Source of the DNA: CBDCTM01 sp965222005 | Lineage (GTDB): Bacteria > Bacteroidota > Bacteroidia > Chitinophagales > Saprospiraceae | Reading direction: 5' to 3' | Length of the DNA: 64,000 bases | NCBI GenBank assembly: GCA_965222005.1 | Contig: OZ244935.1 | Location: forward strand, 4,960,001-5,024,000 | Shown: positions 33,702 to 44,031 of the stretch, in pieces | Layout: each line of letters starts with the position of its first letter | Position numbering within the stretch: the first letter of the stretch is position 1 | Made by a program: the position numbers and the translations under genes | Notes under the pieces: model-generated | Database searches by the model: none | The model's input: the letters and a program-made list of their open reading frames with translations, nothing else | What the model was told of the DNA's origin: nothing

Positions 33702-35231
33702 TTATTGTTTGACAAATTTCGCCCGATAATCTGCCTCTTTTGTAACCACTTTTACCACATACACACCTTTCGGAATGCTCCCCAACTCCAGACGGACAGC
33801 AGCTGAGGGCATATCGGCTGATAAAATTTGCCGACCGCTTAGATCGTACAATTGCACCATAGCTTTTCCCCGAGATGGCCGGAGCAGGTTGAGCTCAATA
33901 TAATCGTTGGCTGGATTGGGAAAAAGCTGTAGCACAGCTGCCTCCGGCTCCGGCCATTTGATAAGCGTCACAGGGTTTTCGCAATCCACCAAGCAGCCCG
34001 TGCTGTCCAGCTTAACCAGCCAGATGTTGGGGTTGTTATAAGTAGGATCGTGATCGGGGAAAGTATCTTGCACCAGGCCAGAGATGATGAAACCACCATC
34101 GGGCGTTTGGGCCAGGCTGTGAAATTCGGCCTGCTCGATCGGTGAGTCGTAATAGGGGAAGCTGTGCTGCCAGAGCGTATCACCCGTTTCAGTCATACGG
34201 AATATCCAGCCGCCAGTGCCGTCGTAATCGCCAAACTTGCGATCCAGGCCCACTCCTACTATGTCGCCGTTTTGGGCAGTGATGATGTTGCTCAAAGCCT
34301 TGTAAGTACGGCTTTCGAGGATGGTTTCCCAGATAAAATTGCCCTCCAGATCGAGGCCATACACCACCGGTGGCTCACGGGTGAGGTAGTGCGGATAGTT
34401 GAAGTCGTCCAAAAAGTTTTTGTTGAATGAGAATGCCAAAGTTTGGTTATACAGCTCCGTGACCCAGGGAAGGCTGATGGCATGGCGGGAGGGCTCAAAG
34501 GTTCTGACCCACTCCAGCTCGCCTTCCGGGTCGAGCACAAGTAGCCCCGCGCCTACATGTGGTAGGCTCATCTGGCTGATGGCATGCGTAAAAGCAATAG
34601 CAATACGACCATCCTCCAGCTCGATCATTTGATAAGGGGTAGGGTAAAAATAGCCGTATTGGTAGTGACGCTCCCACAGCAATTTGCCCTGCCCATTGAG
34701 TTTCATTACAAAGGTATGGCTCATCGTCATGGCCGCATTATTCCAACGATAACCACTAAGTAAAAAACCACCATCCCGGGTTTTGATTAATACCTCTGTT
34801 CCTTTACTTACTGTATCAGGATAAGTCTGGGTCCACAATTCATTACCACTAAAATCCAATTGCTTTAAAAAAAGCTCACGGCCTGTACCCTCTCCGGTAA
34901 ACCCGGCTACCATAATTTTATCTTTCACCACTTCAAGCGTCTGGCGGCCAAACCTAAGGCTATTTGGATAAATATCGAATTGTTGATTCCAAATTACACT
35001 TCCCCCAATGTCGGTTCTTACCAAGCCTCCACATCCAAGCGTATTATCGAAGCATTTTAAACTTGCGATAATTAAATATCCATCCTCTAAACTAATTACT
35101 TCATGTCCGTTGTCTGCATCCAATTTAACATCAATGCTGGTAGCAAAGGTGTTTTGAGCAGATAAAATGACCGGAACAGCCAGCCAGGCCAGCACAAAAG
35201 CAAACAGATAAAGAAGTGGTTTATTTTGCAT
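33702..35231 (-). CDS. T9SS-secreted protein with repeated beta-propeller-like modules
   Basis: A 509-residue exported protein. Signal peptide (LLYLFAFVLAWLAVPVILSAQ), then repeated blocks of the kind KTRDGGFLLSGYR, QTPDGGFIISGLV and LEDGRIAIAF, which form beta-propeller-like repeats seen in Bacteroidota surface proteins. The last 75 or so residues are a type-A T9SS sorting domain (LFPNPANDYIELNLL through PKGVYVVKVVT to KFVKQ) that directs export through the Por machinery and anchoring or release. Function beyond this is unknown. It begins 10 bases after the M43 protease gene and probably shares its transcript. Confidence 0.82.
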   Translation of the reverse strand: MQNKPLLYLFAFVLAWLAVPVILSAQNTFATSIDVKLDADNGHEVISLEDGYLIIASLKCFDNTLGCGGLVRTDIGGSVIWNQQFDIYPNSLRFGRQTLEVVKDKIMVAGFTGEGTGRELFLKQLDFSGNELWTQTYPDTVSKGTEVLIKTRDGGFLLSGYRWNNAAMTMSHTFVMKLNGQGKLLWERHYQYGYFYPTPYQMIELEDGRIAIAFTHAISQMSLPHVGAGLLVLDPEGELEWVRTFEPSRHAISLPWVTELYNQTLAFSFNKNFLDDFNYPHYLTREPPVVYGLDLEGNFIWETILESRTYKALSNIITAQNGDIVGVGLDRKFGDYDGTGGWIFRMTETGDTLWQHSFPYYDSPIEQAEFHSLAQTPDGGFIISGLVQDTFPDHDPTYNNPNIWLVKLDSTGCLVDCENPVTLIKWPEPEAAVLQLFPNPANDYIELNLLRPSRGKAMVQLYDLSGRQILSADMPSAAVRLELGSIPKGVYVVKVVTKEADYRAKFVKQ

Positions 35232-35241
35232 CTGTGGTTAT

Positions 35242-38200
35242 TTATTTGTGTACTACAAATTTTCGAATAACCCGGCTGTCCATTGCGGCCCCTTCAATAT
35301 GCAAATAGTAGATGCCGTTGGGCAAATCAGCGATATTCAGACGTAGCTGTGCTGTGCCTGCCGGTAGGCGCAGACTTCGCACAATTTTGCCGTTCCAGTC
35401 AAAGACGCACAATTGTTGGTCTTCTGCCGGGCTTTCCTGCCATACAATATAGATTTCGTCTTTGGCGGGATTGGGCATGATCTTCACCTTGCTGTCCATT
35501 TGCTGCAACATATCTTCCGGCTGTTGCTCAGCAGTTTGTCCTCCTCCCTGACCTGGTGAATCATCATCTTCGATGCGTTCTCCTTTCAATAAAGCTAATA
35601 AGGCACGAGCGTAAGCACGATTATAAGAATCACTTTCGGCTACCTCATACAACAAGGCTTCCTGCAAACTATCAAGTACAAAGGTATCCTGCTGAAGTCG
35701 GATGATATTGATGTTTTGAATATCCCTGTACCAGATTTCATCCTGCGTAACAGATGGAAAACTATTCACCAAAGCCTGGGCCCCTGCAAAATCAGCCGTT
35801 TCGTACTTGAGACCCAGCAATTTTTTATCGGCCTGGAGGGTGCTGTCTTCTATCAACAAATTGGTGGCTGTGGCAATATCATTGCTGTCTATCGCTTCAG
35901 AAACCAACAAATTCAGCAGAAAATCCTTGGTAGCCAGCAAATCGGTATGCAAACGCAACAGGCTGTCATTGCCGGGATCGCCTAATAAATTGGCCATTGA
36001 AATAGCCAACTGACTCCTTACACAATGCAGATCTTCCTCTTCAAAGGGCTCCACAATATTCGGGCAACCGGGTATATCTATATGCTCCCGTTGAAAACCA
36101 CAAATTATAGGTTCAGGGATACTTGGGTCAATATCTACAATTATCAAAAAATAATTATTACTTCCTCCATCACTCAGGTTATCAACGGGTATGTACTTGC
36201 AGGCAGAGGTATTGCTGAGCGGCACATAATAAGTAAATGGTTTTGTATTCTCCTCTGTGATAATATCTGCACTGGATGTGCCAAAACAGTTGCCGGCAAC
36301 AGATCCAAATAAGCCCGCCTGCGTTTCGTTGATGGCCCCTGTTTCATTCGTTCTGGGATGGCTACGCAGATGCACATCCGTATTGGTATTCAAAAAATCA
36401 TTGCACGACAGTAGAAGCAGTGGATTATCACCGGTTACATATATCCCTCTATTCATACCATCGAAATTATTATTGTAGATGTAGTTGGTATAATCTCCTG
36501 TTGATCGGCAATCCACACCATCATTTTGGTTGGTGAAGGAATTCCCTTCTATAAAGAAAAGACATGGCCCCACCAGGCGAATGCCGGTATTGATAGCTGA
36601 TCCGAAGGTGTTGTTGAGAATACCTATGCCATCATATTGTGAGGTAGCAAGACCCCATATATGCATATTGTTTCCTGAAAATTGGTTGCTGGAAATTGAA
36701 GTCTCAGCGGTAAAGGGGTGCGTAGCAAAGCTCTCTATAGCCCTGAAGCTTCCTGAAAACTGATTGTTGCTGATACCGGCCCCCGCATCAATCAGGGTAA
36801 CGGATGCTTTTACAACCGACTGAAAAGAACAGTTATGAATGCCAACACCATCCGTTTCGCTGATAGAAATACCCCAACTACCGTTGATGAAGTCGCAGGA
36901 TAGGAATCTACTTCGATTGGTGAAATTGTACCTGCCAATATCCACTGACCGGATGTTGTTTAAGAAATTACTGTTTTGGGCATTTATGACGCCGCCGTTG
37001 AAATCATTGCTAAAATTAGCAGAAATACCCGTTTCCGCCCATTCAAGAGTGGCATTGTTTGTGAGCACTACAGCACCCGCCTCATCAGGCGGAATACTAC
37101 CGAAGGGATCGGGCTGCAGCTTGTCAGCATGGCCCTGTACGATGACACCCGACCAGTAGTCGGAAAAACAATTGCGGGTGAGCGTGCCGCCATCCACTAC
37201 CAGGCGGGCACCTCGCTCCACCACTATAGCACCAAAGTAAGGCATTTTGACGGTGCCGGTGACGGTAAGCGTAGCACCCGACTTTATAATGATAGAACGC
37301 TGCAATTCATATACATCCGGCCAGGTTTCGTCATCGGTGATAAGGAGGGGTTCGTGGAGGGATTTGAGTACGGGGGATTCAGCTATAATATATCGGGCCC
37401 GAAGGCCCTGACCCTCGGTGAGGTGATTGCGACATTCTATATCAGTATAGGACATAATATTTTCAACATCCGGACTTAGACCGAAACCAGTGAAGGTGCA
37501 GTTTTCTACAAAGACAGATAAGTTACATGTCATCTGTCCTCCCGGACAATTTTGCTGATGATCATCATCACATTGAACAAAATCTCGGGGTGTATCATCT
37601 ACATAATCTCCACTAAAACAATCTCCGGAAGCCGGAATCTCCGGAAAGCTTTGAATAACTGAAGAATTACCCTGGCAATCTTCATTTATAAAACCATCCT
37701 CACATTCGTGGTGGGTATGATACAGGCCGAGGCAATGTCCCATTTCATGAGAAAAGGTCCCCGTTGCTGCTTCTTGCCCACCAATAATATAAGCCAGAGA
37801 GGGAGTGTCTTCAGCTGCGCCGCCTCCCAAAGTCGGTCGGGCATAGTAGATGTCAATTCCGTCGGAATGTGCATTGATACCAAAAACCTGACACTGGCTA
37901 TTCAAATCAGTAGTGGTGGCAGATTCATAAAGGGTAGTATTTGGAATGGAATCAATTTCTTCGCAAGCCCTGTAAAAAAATATATTGTGGGGACCAAAAT
38001 CTTCTTCCAGAATTTGGAGCGACTGATTGATTGCATTCAGTGTAACGCCCCCACTATAATCATCTTTGAGCAGGACGTGAAGGTAAACCTTGAGGTGATA
38101 AGGGCCGGGTTGATCCGGATAACATAAGCTACCGCTGTAATTGGACGGCGGAAGGATTAGTTTAGCCGGATCACCCAATGTGCCGCAGCTTTGACCAGCA

Positions 38201-38271
38201 ACATGTTGGTAAAAAAACAATAGCAATGCTAAAAAAAGAAATGAGTTACTTATTCCAAAGGCAATTCTCAT
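35242..38271 (-). CDS. T9SS-secreted M43 (pappalysin-type) zinc metalloprotease with beta-helix
   Basis: A 1,009-residue exported protein. After a signal peptide, the N-terminal third is a metzincin: the zinc motif is HEMGHCLGLYH (His175, His179, His185), and the Met-turn is NIMSYTD (Met273), as in M43 peptidases such as ulilysin and PAPP-A. The middle part has right-handed beta-helix repeats with Asn/Ser turns (LNNTFGSAINTGIRL, FIEGNSFTNQNDG), usual for carbohydrate binding or cell-surface display. A Leu-rich helical stretch and a type-A T9SS domain (IMPNPAKDEIYIVW to KFVVHK) end the protein. The catalytic Glu is intact, so it should be an active secreted protease. A very short gap (28 bases) separates it from the next upstream gene. 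Confidence 0.87.
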   Translation of the reverse strand: MRIAFGISNSFLFLALLLFFYQHVAGQSCGTLGDPAKLILPPSNYSGSLCYPDQPGPYHLKVYLHVLLKDDYSGGVTLNAINQSLQILEEDFGPHNIFFYRACEEIDSIPNTTLYESATTTDLNSQCQVFGINAHSDGIDIYYARPTLGGGAAEDTPSLAYIIGGQEAATGTFSHEMGHCLGLYHTHHECEDGFINEDCQGNSSVIQSFPEIPASGDCFSGDYVDDTPRDFVQCDDDHQQNCPGGQMTCNLSVFVENCTFTGFGLSPDVENIMSYTDIECRNHLTEGQGLRARYIIAESPVLKSLHEPLLITDDETWPDVYELQRSIIIKSGATLTVTGTVKMPYFGAIVVERGARLVVDGGTLTRNCFSDYWSGVIVQGHADKLQPDPFGSIPPDEAGAVVLTNNATLEWAETGISANFSNDFNGGVINAQNSNFLNNIRSVDIGRYNFTNRSRFLSCDFINGSWGISISETDGVGIHNCSFQSVVKASVTLIDAGAGISNNQFSGSFRAIESFATHPFTAETSISSNQFSGNNMHIWGLATSQYDGIGILNNTFGSAINTGIRLVGPCLFFIEGNSFTNQNDGVDCRSTGDYTNYIYNNNFDGMNRGIYVTGDNPLLLLSCNDFLNTNTDVHLRSHPRTNETGAINETQAGLFGSVAGNCFGTSSADIITEENTKPFTYYVPLSNTSACKYIPVDNLSDGGSNNYFLIIVDIDPSIPEPIICGFQREHIDIPGCPNIVEPFEEEDLHCVRSQLAISMANLLGDPGNDSLLRLHTDLLATKDFLLNLLVSEAIDSNDIATATNLLIEDSTLQADKKLLGLKYETADFAGAQALVNSFPSVTQDEIWYRDIQNINIIRLQQDTFVLDSLQEALLYEVAESDSYNRAYARALLALLKGERIEDDDSPGQGGGQTAEQQPEDMLQQMDSKVKIMPNPAKDEIYIVWQESPAEDQQLCVFDWNGKIVRSLRLPAGTAQLRLNIADLPNGIYYLHIEGAAMDSRVIRKFVVHK

Positions 38272-38299
38272 GATTTCGGTTTTTAGGTATTTAACAATT

Positions 38300-39193
38300 T
38301 TATTGCTTAACTACTTTCTTCACCACCCTACCTTGCTCAAATAGTAGTTCCAGTAGATACACCCCAGGCGGCAGACTTGTTGTTTCAAGGCTTATATCTG
38401 TAATATTTTTTGTAGCCGGGCACTGTATAGGCACACCCAAATAATTCAGCAACCTGACTGAATGGTACGGTTGGGAAGAAGTTATATTGATCTGATGATC
38501 AAATGGATTAGGGTAAATATGTATGCTTTGCCCGAGCTGTTCTTGAGTACTTACAGGGGCATAGTCAAATGAAAGCGCATCAATGGTAAATATCGAGTTA
38601 CCTCTGGAGCCTAATGGGCCAGCATATGATCCCCCGATTAACCTAATCCATAAAGTATCATAGTGGGTATCTAAAAGAGGGATATGAATCAATTGATATT
38701 TATCAATATTGGTAGTGGCTTCCCAAAAGGAAAAGTCAACTTGAGTATGGCATCTGCCATCCGATTTATAATCACAATAATTTATTTTTACTTCACATCT
38801 ACCTAAAAAAACATTATCTACCATACGATTGCATTTTACCCAGGCATTTAATGCTATCGGTTTTTGTAAGAGATCAGAAGAGTCAACAAAAATACTGGAT
38901 ACAGAAGTTTGGAGTCCTTCAGGGCCTGGAATAGCTGAGCTTAATTGTAAGGCATATTCTCCACGAAAAGCATCATCGGTCTTTCTAAAGTCTGTATATA
39001 AAGAATCTTGATAAAAACTATAGCTCGTCCCCCACGGCAACGGCATCTCCAAACTATGCACACTATCTATCATCACTTCTGTCCACTCCTCAAAACTGCC
39101 ATTGGGAATGGGCTGGGCTTTCAATATGGCGCTGTGGGTAACGATAAAGAGGCTAATAGCTGTGAGGAGCAAGAGGCGGGGCGTATTTTGCAT
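38300..39193 (-). CDS. T9SS-secreted protein with N-terminal jelly-roll-like domain
   Basis: A 297-residue exported protein. The signal peptide (LLLLTAISLFIVTHSAILKAQ) is followed by PNGSFEEWTEVMIDSV, the start seen in Bacteroidota carbohydrate-binding-like (PCMD/jelly-roll) modules. Aromatic residues occur in positions typical of such modules (WGTSYSFYQDSLY, FWEATTNID). A type-A T9SS sorting domain (IYPNPFDHQINITS to KKVVKQ) ends the protein. No enzyme motif is visible. It is the last gene downstream of the LanB-like gene before the protease, with 138 bases between, so co-transcription with the LanB-like gene is uncertain. Confidence 0.8.
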   Translation of the reverse strand: MQNTPRLLLLTAISLFIVTHSAILKAQPIPNGSFEEWTEVMIDSVHSLEMPLPWGTSYSFYQDSLYTDFRKTDDAFRGEYALQLSSAIPGPEGLQTSVSSIFVDSSDLLQKPIALNAWVKCNRMVDNVFLGRCEVKINYCDYKSDGRCHTQVDFSFWEATTNIDKYQLIHIPLLDTHYDTLWIRLIGGSYAGPLGSRGNSIFTIDALSFDYAPVSTQEQLGQSIHIYPNPFDHQINITSSQPYHSVRLLNYLGVPIQCPATKNITDISLETTSLPPGVYLLELLFEQGRVVKKVVKQ

Positions 39194-39331
39194 GGCTTGG
39201 GAGGTTTTGTTATTGCAATATAACCTTATTCCCTAATACAAATGCTCTAATCTATATGAAATGTAGGCTGGGCGGCAGAAATTGGTTTCGGTTTTTCGGT
39301 TTTCGGTAAACGCGTTAGAAGAAAAAAAAAC

Positions 39332-41932
39332 CTACTTCCATTGCAAAACACACTCCATCACAAGGCGTTGATTATCAAAAGAATAGAGCGATTTTGGAGC
39401 TGGCAGCATCTCTTCAATTTTCATGTATGAGGGTACCTTGGTAATCAAATGTATCCAGAGCTTAGTCATCGCCGGACTACTAAAATCAATGTATTGTGGT
39501 TTATAGTCATCAGATGGCGGAGGCGGAGCATTTTGGAAGTCTTTAGCATCCTCCCTGTTGATATTTGGCGGATTGACCGTAACAAATACTTGATCGGACA
39601 AATTCAGATCGCGGCGCCACTGTTGGAGCCTGATATAAAAGCCAGCCTCTGATTCACCGGGTTGGGGGACTGGCAATTGATCCAGTGGCACATACCAGCT
39701 TTGCCTTTGTAAGATTAAATGTTGATCCAATACAATTCGGGGCTGATAAATAATGCCCTCCTCCTGCCGGCCAAACTTTCGGCTGAGCAAGCTTGATATG
39801 GCATGCAATTGGGTGAATGGCAATCCAAAAGCCATCAGCAGTCGGTACATTGGGCTTCTTCCTAAAGTACCTTCCAAACCCAAATCAAAGACGCGTATTT
39901 GCATTTCACTTTTTTTATCTACCAACAGCAGCCTGTTTGTCTTTCTATCGGGCCGGACAACCAACTGGCCAATGGGAAGGCGTTGCTCAAGTGACAAATC
40001 GTGCTGGCCACCGGGAATGCCAATCTCATAATCCATCAAAGCCGGGTGTATGTTGGCATTGAAAAAAGAAGCATCCCGATTTTCTGCCCAAAGCAGCTGT
40101 CGGCCAGGTGGCTGGTTCCACTGGCGCTGCGCCTGTGTAATTTGATCGGGAAAAAGTGGGAAGAAGCGACTCCACATCCGACCATACCCCTGAAAACAGG
40201 CGTCCAGGTAAGCCCGCATTTGACCTTCCGCCATAAAGGGTTGAAGCAAGCAGGCCATTGCACCGGGTTTTTCCGCCGATCCGGCAGCAGCAAAACTCAG
40301 CGCAGCATATGCCTGCTCCAAATCGCTGACTTTCAAATAAACGGAAGTATCATCTGCATCAACTCTCGAAGCCATGAAATCCAGCCAGTTTAGTTGCAAA
40401 CGTTCCAGTGCTTCATCTTTTTCGCTCTCCCTTTCATGTGTCCATTGGTAATACTGCTCATAAAATTCCAATAATGGCACCTCTTCGCGCTTAGCGAATT
40501 GGAGCGCATAAAAGCCGGACAGCTGCCTCATGAGGGATGTACCGTAAAGCGGAACTACCAATGGCAGAGCCTTTTGGATACTTTCCAGCAAGGGTTGCAG
40601 CTGGTCAATTGTAAATGGCTGGTGGAGGCTTGTGGTACAATCTTCAAAGACCAATTGCTCTGTTCTCAATTGAAAAGGCTGTGGCTGAAATTTTTTGAAG
40701 GCACCATCATTCGAATGGCGGCCTTGATCGATTTCGGCAAGCTGTGATAAAAATTGCCTGGAAAAATGATGCAGCTGATTTGCCATCTCGTCCAGCATAG
40801 CTTTCCGCTCGATCAGGCCTTTTGTAGGATACAAGGCAGCCATTTCCTCCAATCGATCAGCCAAGCCTAGCAGATCATCCAACAAATCATCGCGCTCCAT
40901 TGATTTAAGCATGTTCTGAAAAGCGTGTATCCATGAAGCATCGGAGCCGGAAACAGGCCACTGCCATTGCAAAAACCCGTATCCAATCAACTGCCTGACG
41001 AATGCCTCCAGATCTTCAGCGGTAGTATCAATTGCCTGTAACGCAGCATCGATCAATTCTTTAAAAACAAAACTGGACTGCTGCATTAGCCTATACAAAC
41101 AGGCTACAACTTCATCCGCCTTGATTCGCTGAACCGATTCTATATTTCGGGAATTGACAAGAAAAACAAACTCGTCGTTACTTCGATAGATGCTGGGGTT
41201 AAGCTCAATGGCAAACTGCTGAAAAAATGGCGGATAGGCAGCCACCAGTTCCATCCAATGCGCCAGTATATGGTTGTTGAGCCAAATTCGGCTTAGCGGC
41301 AACTCTCTGCTTTCGGAAGGCCAGCTCCCCAGCAACCCAAAGCTGCTAAACGGCGAGCATTTGGCAGCCGCACGACTCAGGTATTGCAGTAAGCTGCGTT
41401 CCGTCTGCCTTTCTTTTTTCCTAAACGATTCGGGGCTTTTTGTCAAATAAGCCTGTAAACGCTGCAAAAAAGACCGGCTCGACAGCAGTATTCCTTGCTG
41501 AAATGCAGGCTGCGCAGCGAGCTGCTGTAGTTGCCTTCGCTCCAAAAGTTTTGTCCGGTCATAAGCTGAGGCCCAACGATCTTCCAAATCGGTAACTTTT
41601 TCGAGTAGTACGCGGTAAGCATTTATTACATCCAGTGTGTCTTGTACTTCGGGATAGGCGAGATATTTTTGGAGTGAGCGAGCAGAAAAATTGCGATCAT
41701 TAAAAATATCCCTTCGAAGGTGAATGACAAGCTGCTTGAGTGTATAATCATGCTGCTGGCGGGCAAAGTCGGTAAGTTGCTGGTTGAGGCGGGTTTTGTG
41801 TGCTTTGAGTTGGTTTTGAAGCATCAAAATTTCGGCGAGCAGCACGGGGTCGGGCGCGGTAAGCTCAGCCAGCTGGTCATAAGCCAGACCGCCAATTCGG
41901 TAGAGTATGTAGGGAAAGATTTGCATGGCCAA
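39332..41932 (-). CDS. Short LanB-like protein (lantibiotic dehydratase N-terminal domain only)
   Basis: An 866-residue protein of the LanB family. In class I lanthipeptide enzymes this domain transfers glutamate from glutamyl-tRNA to Ser/Thr of a precursor. The family signature R-x-x-x-x-PFS-FGLLG is at about residue 185 (RAAAKCSPFSSFGLLG). The usual end of the domain (PQYIDFSSPAMTKLWIHL, then IEEMLPAP and the final ECVLQWK) is also visible. The C-terminal elimination domain (SpaB_C) is absent, so it is either half of a split dehydratase or a PEARL-type enzyme, which ligates amino acids from tRNA to peptide ends. It is flanked by T9SS cargo genes and lies about 2.1 kb downstream of the HlyD gene on the same strand. 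Confidence 0.83.
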   Translation of the reverse strand: MAMQIFPYILYRIGGLAYDQLAELTAPDPVLLAEILMLQNQLKAHKTRLNQQLTDFARQQHDYTLKQLVIHLRRDIFNDRNFSARSLQKYLAYPEVQDTLDVINAYRVLLEKVTDLEDRWASAYDRTKLLERRQLQQLAAQPAFQQGILLSSRSFLQRLQAYLTKSPESFRKKERQTERSLLQYLSRAAAKCSPFSSFGLLGSWPSESRELPLSRIWLNNHILAHWMELVAAYPPFFQQFAIELNPSIYRSNDEFVFLVNSRNIESVQRIKADEVVACLYRLMQQSSFVFKELIDAALQAIDTTAEDLEAFVRQLIGYGFLQWQWPVSGSDASWIHAFQNMLKSMERDDLLDDLLGLADRLEEMAALYPTKGLIERKAMLDEMANQLHHFSRQFLSQLAEIDQGRHSNDGAFKKFQPQPFQLRTEQLVFEDCTTSLHQPFTIDQLQPLLESIQKALPLVVPLYGTSLMRQLSGFYALQFAKREEVPLLEFYEQYYQWTHERESEKDEALERLQLNWLDFMASRVDADDTSVYLKVSDLEQAYAALSFAAAGSAEKPGAMACLLQPFMAEGQMRAYLDACFQGYGRMWSRFFPLFPDQITQAQRQWNQPPGRQLLWAENRDASFFNANIHPALMDYEIGIPGGQHDLSLEQRLPIGQLVVRPDRKTNRLLLVDKKSEMQIRVFDLGLEGTLGRSPMYRLLMAFGLPFTQLHAISSLLSRKFGRQEEGIIYQPRIVLDQHLILQRQSWYVPLDQLPVPQPGESEAGFYIRLQQWRRDLNLSDQVFVTVNPPNINREDAKDFQNAPPPPSDDYKPQYIDFSSPAMTKLWIHLITKVPSYMKIEEMLPAPKSLYSFDNQRLVMECVLQWK

Positions 41933-42052
41933 ACTATGGCCAAGTTAGGGAAATTTTGGCAGTGAAGCTTTAGCTTCGATTGATCGGCTACCATCGGTAC
42001 GCGAGGATATTCCGCTATGGGGCTCCCGTGAAATTTCTCCACATAATCTCCA

Positions 42053-43855
42053 CTAATTTCTCACAATTTTTTCACTGAATAGCTGCTGACCAGTCTGGAC
42101 TTTGACAATGTACATTCCAGGTGTAAGATCCAAATTGAGTAGATTTGATTTTTGAGATGTTGTGAGTTGGTACACACAGCGCCCACAGCTATCATACAAA
42201 ACGATGACAACCTCCTCAGCATCGACATTTTCTGGCAATTCAACTACAATTTGATTTCGAAAAGGATTGGGATACACCAAAATTTCAGGTCGGTTTGCAG
42301 AGATTTGCGTACCCAATCCCTGCCAATAGTTCCTTTCCATTGGCTCGGGAAGCAAAGCAATCTCTAGATCGAGGGTATCGCCGATTGCGGTCAACGTAAA
42401 GTATGAAGCATTATCACAGTCAACCGGCATATAGTTGTTCAGTTCCACCTCATAAGTGCCGGGAATAGGAGAAAACTCAAACCGGCCAAACTCATCCGTT
42501 CTAAGCCTGTACCTGAAGTACCAACCGGGATGGCGAATTACCGGATCCCTGAAGTTAAAAGCCCGATTGGCCACAACGGCCTCTCCTATGTCATAGGTGC
42601 AATTGGCGTTGTTGTCGATAAAAAGCCTGCCTCTGACCCGCGTAGGGGTAAAAAAGCCGTCGCAGTCGGTTTTGGTTAACCTCAAGTACCCGTTTACTGA
42701 TTCACCAATCAATACACCATCATCAGTACCAAGCATCCAGTCGCCTTGACTATGTCCGGAGGAATTCAACAAGGTAGTATTGAGGAGATTCCCATTGTGA
42801 ACATCCCTTTTGACAATGTAATTAAAAGATCGTTCGTGATTTTCTATCGTCATCAACTGATTGTGGCAGGCTATTTCCACGCTCCTGCCATAGGCTTTTG
42901 GAGCATTCTGAAAGCCATTGTGTGCCTGGAATCCTCGCTGCCAATACTCCGTAAAACCAGATAGGGCATTGCCGTATTTACTCAGCCTCAACGAGCCTTG
43001 AGCGCCTGTATACCCTCCAAAGCCATGTGAACTTAAATAATACATATTGCTCTTCTTATCAAAATGTACATCTGCAAAGTACTCACGGTTGGCAACTACA
43101 CCACTTGTAGGCCCAAGTATTGGATAGTTGTACATCCTAAACATCTCTCCTTTGCTGTTATAAACTATATGTTGAACATGTGTAAAATCTGGATCATTAT
43201 AATTATTATTATCATTAGTCCTTTGATTATACACATGTATATTCCCCTCGTGGTCAGTTAATATCTTTTGTAAGCGCTCTCCTTCCCAGTATGTATCACT
43301 GAGAGAAGCAGAGCTGCTACGCCATTCAATACTTCCCCCTGCATCCAGTTTAAAAAGTACAATCTTGTTTTCCGGAACTTCAAGATAACCTAGCGCACTT
43401 GGAAATGGCGGTACCAAACGGTGTGTTCGACCTGCCAAAAAAATCTCCTTGTTTTTCATAATACCCAAAATACCCTGTATGAAAGAGAGCGAATCAGAGT
43501 GATATAAATGCTGTTCCCAAACCACCTCGCCATCGTCTTTAATATATCTCAACCTCAGTCCATATACTATATCGGTTTGCGAAAATATGCGATCCAATGC
43601 AAGGATTCCGTCCTCTCCAAAGTTCTGAGCATCATCAAAATGATAGTCATCGAAAGAAATGTGCCGTTGCAACTGCCCATTAAAGTCAATAACTGACTTT
43701 GAATATACATGTTGAGGGGTTTTGGAGATGAGAATAATGGAATCCTGTTTTCGCGACAAATGTGCCGGGTATCCATTTATATCGTAGGTGTATTGCCAAG
43801 TTTGAGCCAACAGGAAAGTCGGAATACAACTGAGGAGGAGAAATAGCCACTTCAT
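42053..43855 (-). CDS. T9SS-secreted protein with SdrD-B-like domain
   Basis: About 600 residues from ATG 43,855 (MKWLFLLLSCIPTFLLAQ, a clean signal peptide); an in-frame Met at 43,969 would put 38 residues before it and is less likely. A large N-terminal beta-rich region is followed by RGRLFIDNNANCTYDIGEAVVANRAFNFRD, the start of an SdrD B-like domain, and a type-A T9SS sorting domain (VYPNPFRNQIVVEL to SEKIVRN). No catalytic motif is visible. It lies between the LanB-like and the HlyD genes, so it could belong to that unit, either as a substrate of unrelated function or by chance of gene order. Confidence 0.82.
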   Translation of the reverse strand: MKWLFLLLSCIPTFLLAQTWQYTYDINGYPAHLSRKQDSIILISKTPQHVYSKSVIDFNGQLQRHISFDDYHFDDAQNFGEDGILALDRIFSQTDIVYGLRLRYIKDDGEVVWEQHLYHSDSLSFIQGILGIMKNKEIFLAGRTHRLVPPFPSALGYLEVPENKIVLFKLDAGGSIEWRSSSASLSDTYWEGERLQKILTDHEGNIHVYNQRTNDNNNYNDPDFTHVQHIVYNSKGEMFRMYNYPILGPTSGVVANREYFADVHFDKKSNMYYLSSHGFGGYTGAQGSLRLSKYGNALSGFTEYWQRGFQAHNGFQNAPKAYGRSVEIACHNQLMTIENHERSFNYIVKRDVHNGNLLNTTLLNSSGHSQGDWMLGTDDGVLIGESVNGYLRLTKTDCDGFFTPTRVRGRLFIDNNANCTYDIGEAVVANRAFNFRDPVIRHPGWYFRYRLRTDEFGRFEFSPIPGTYEVELNNYMPVDCDNASYFTLTAIGDTLDLEIALLPEPMERNYWQGLGTQISANRPEILVYPNPFRNQIVVELPENVDAEEVVIVLYDSCGRCVYQLTTSQKSNLLNLDLTPGMYIVKVQTGQQLFSEKIVRN

Positions 43856-44031
43856 GGGTATAATATTGTGAGTATAATATTGTTGAAGCAGAATTAACTC
43901 GCATCCAAAAATAACAATATATTTTAAAATCTCAAAAATTATTTGATGCCAAAGGCGGCCGATAGTCACAATTGACTCGATTCCATGCTACTATATAAAA
44001 AGCGAGGCATTTATCACTGAGTCGGGAAGGG

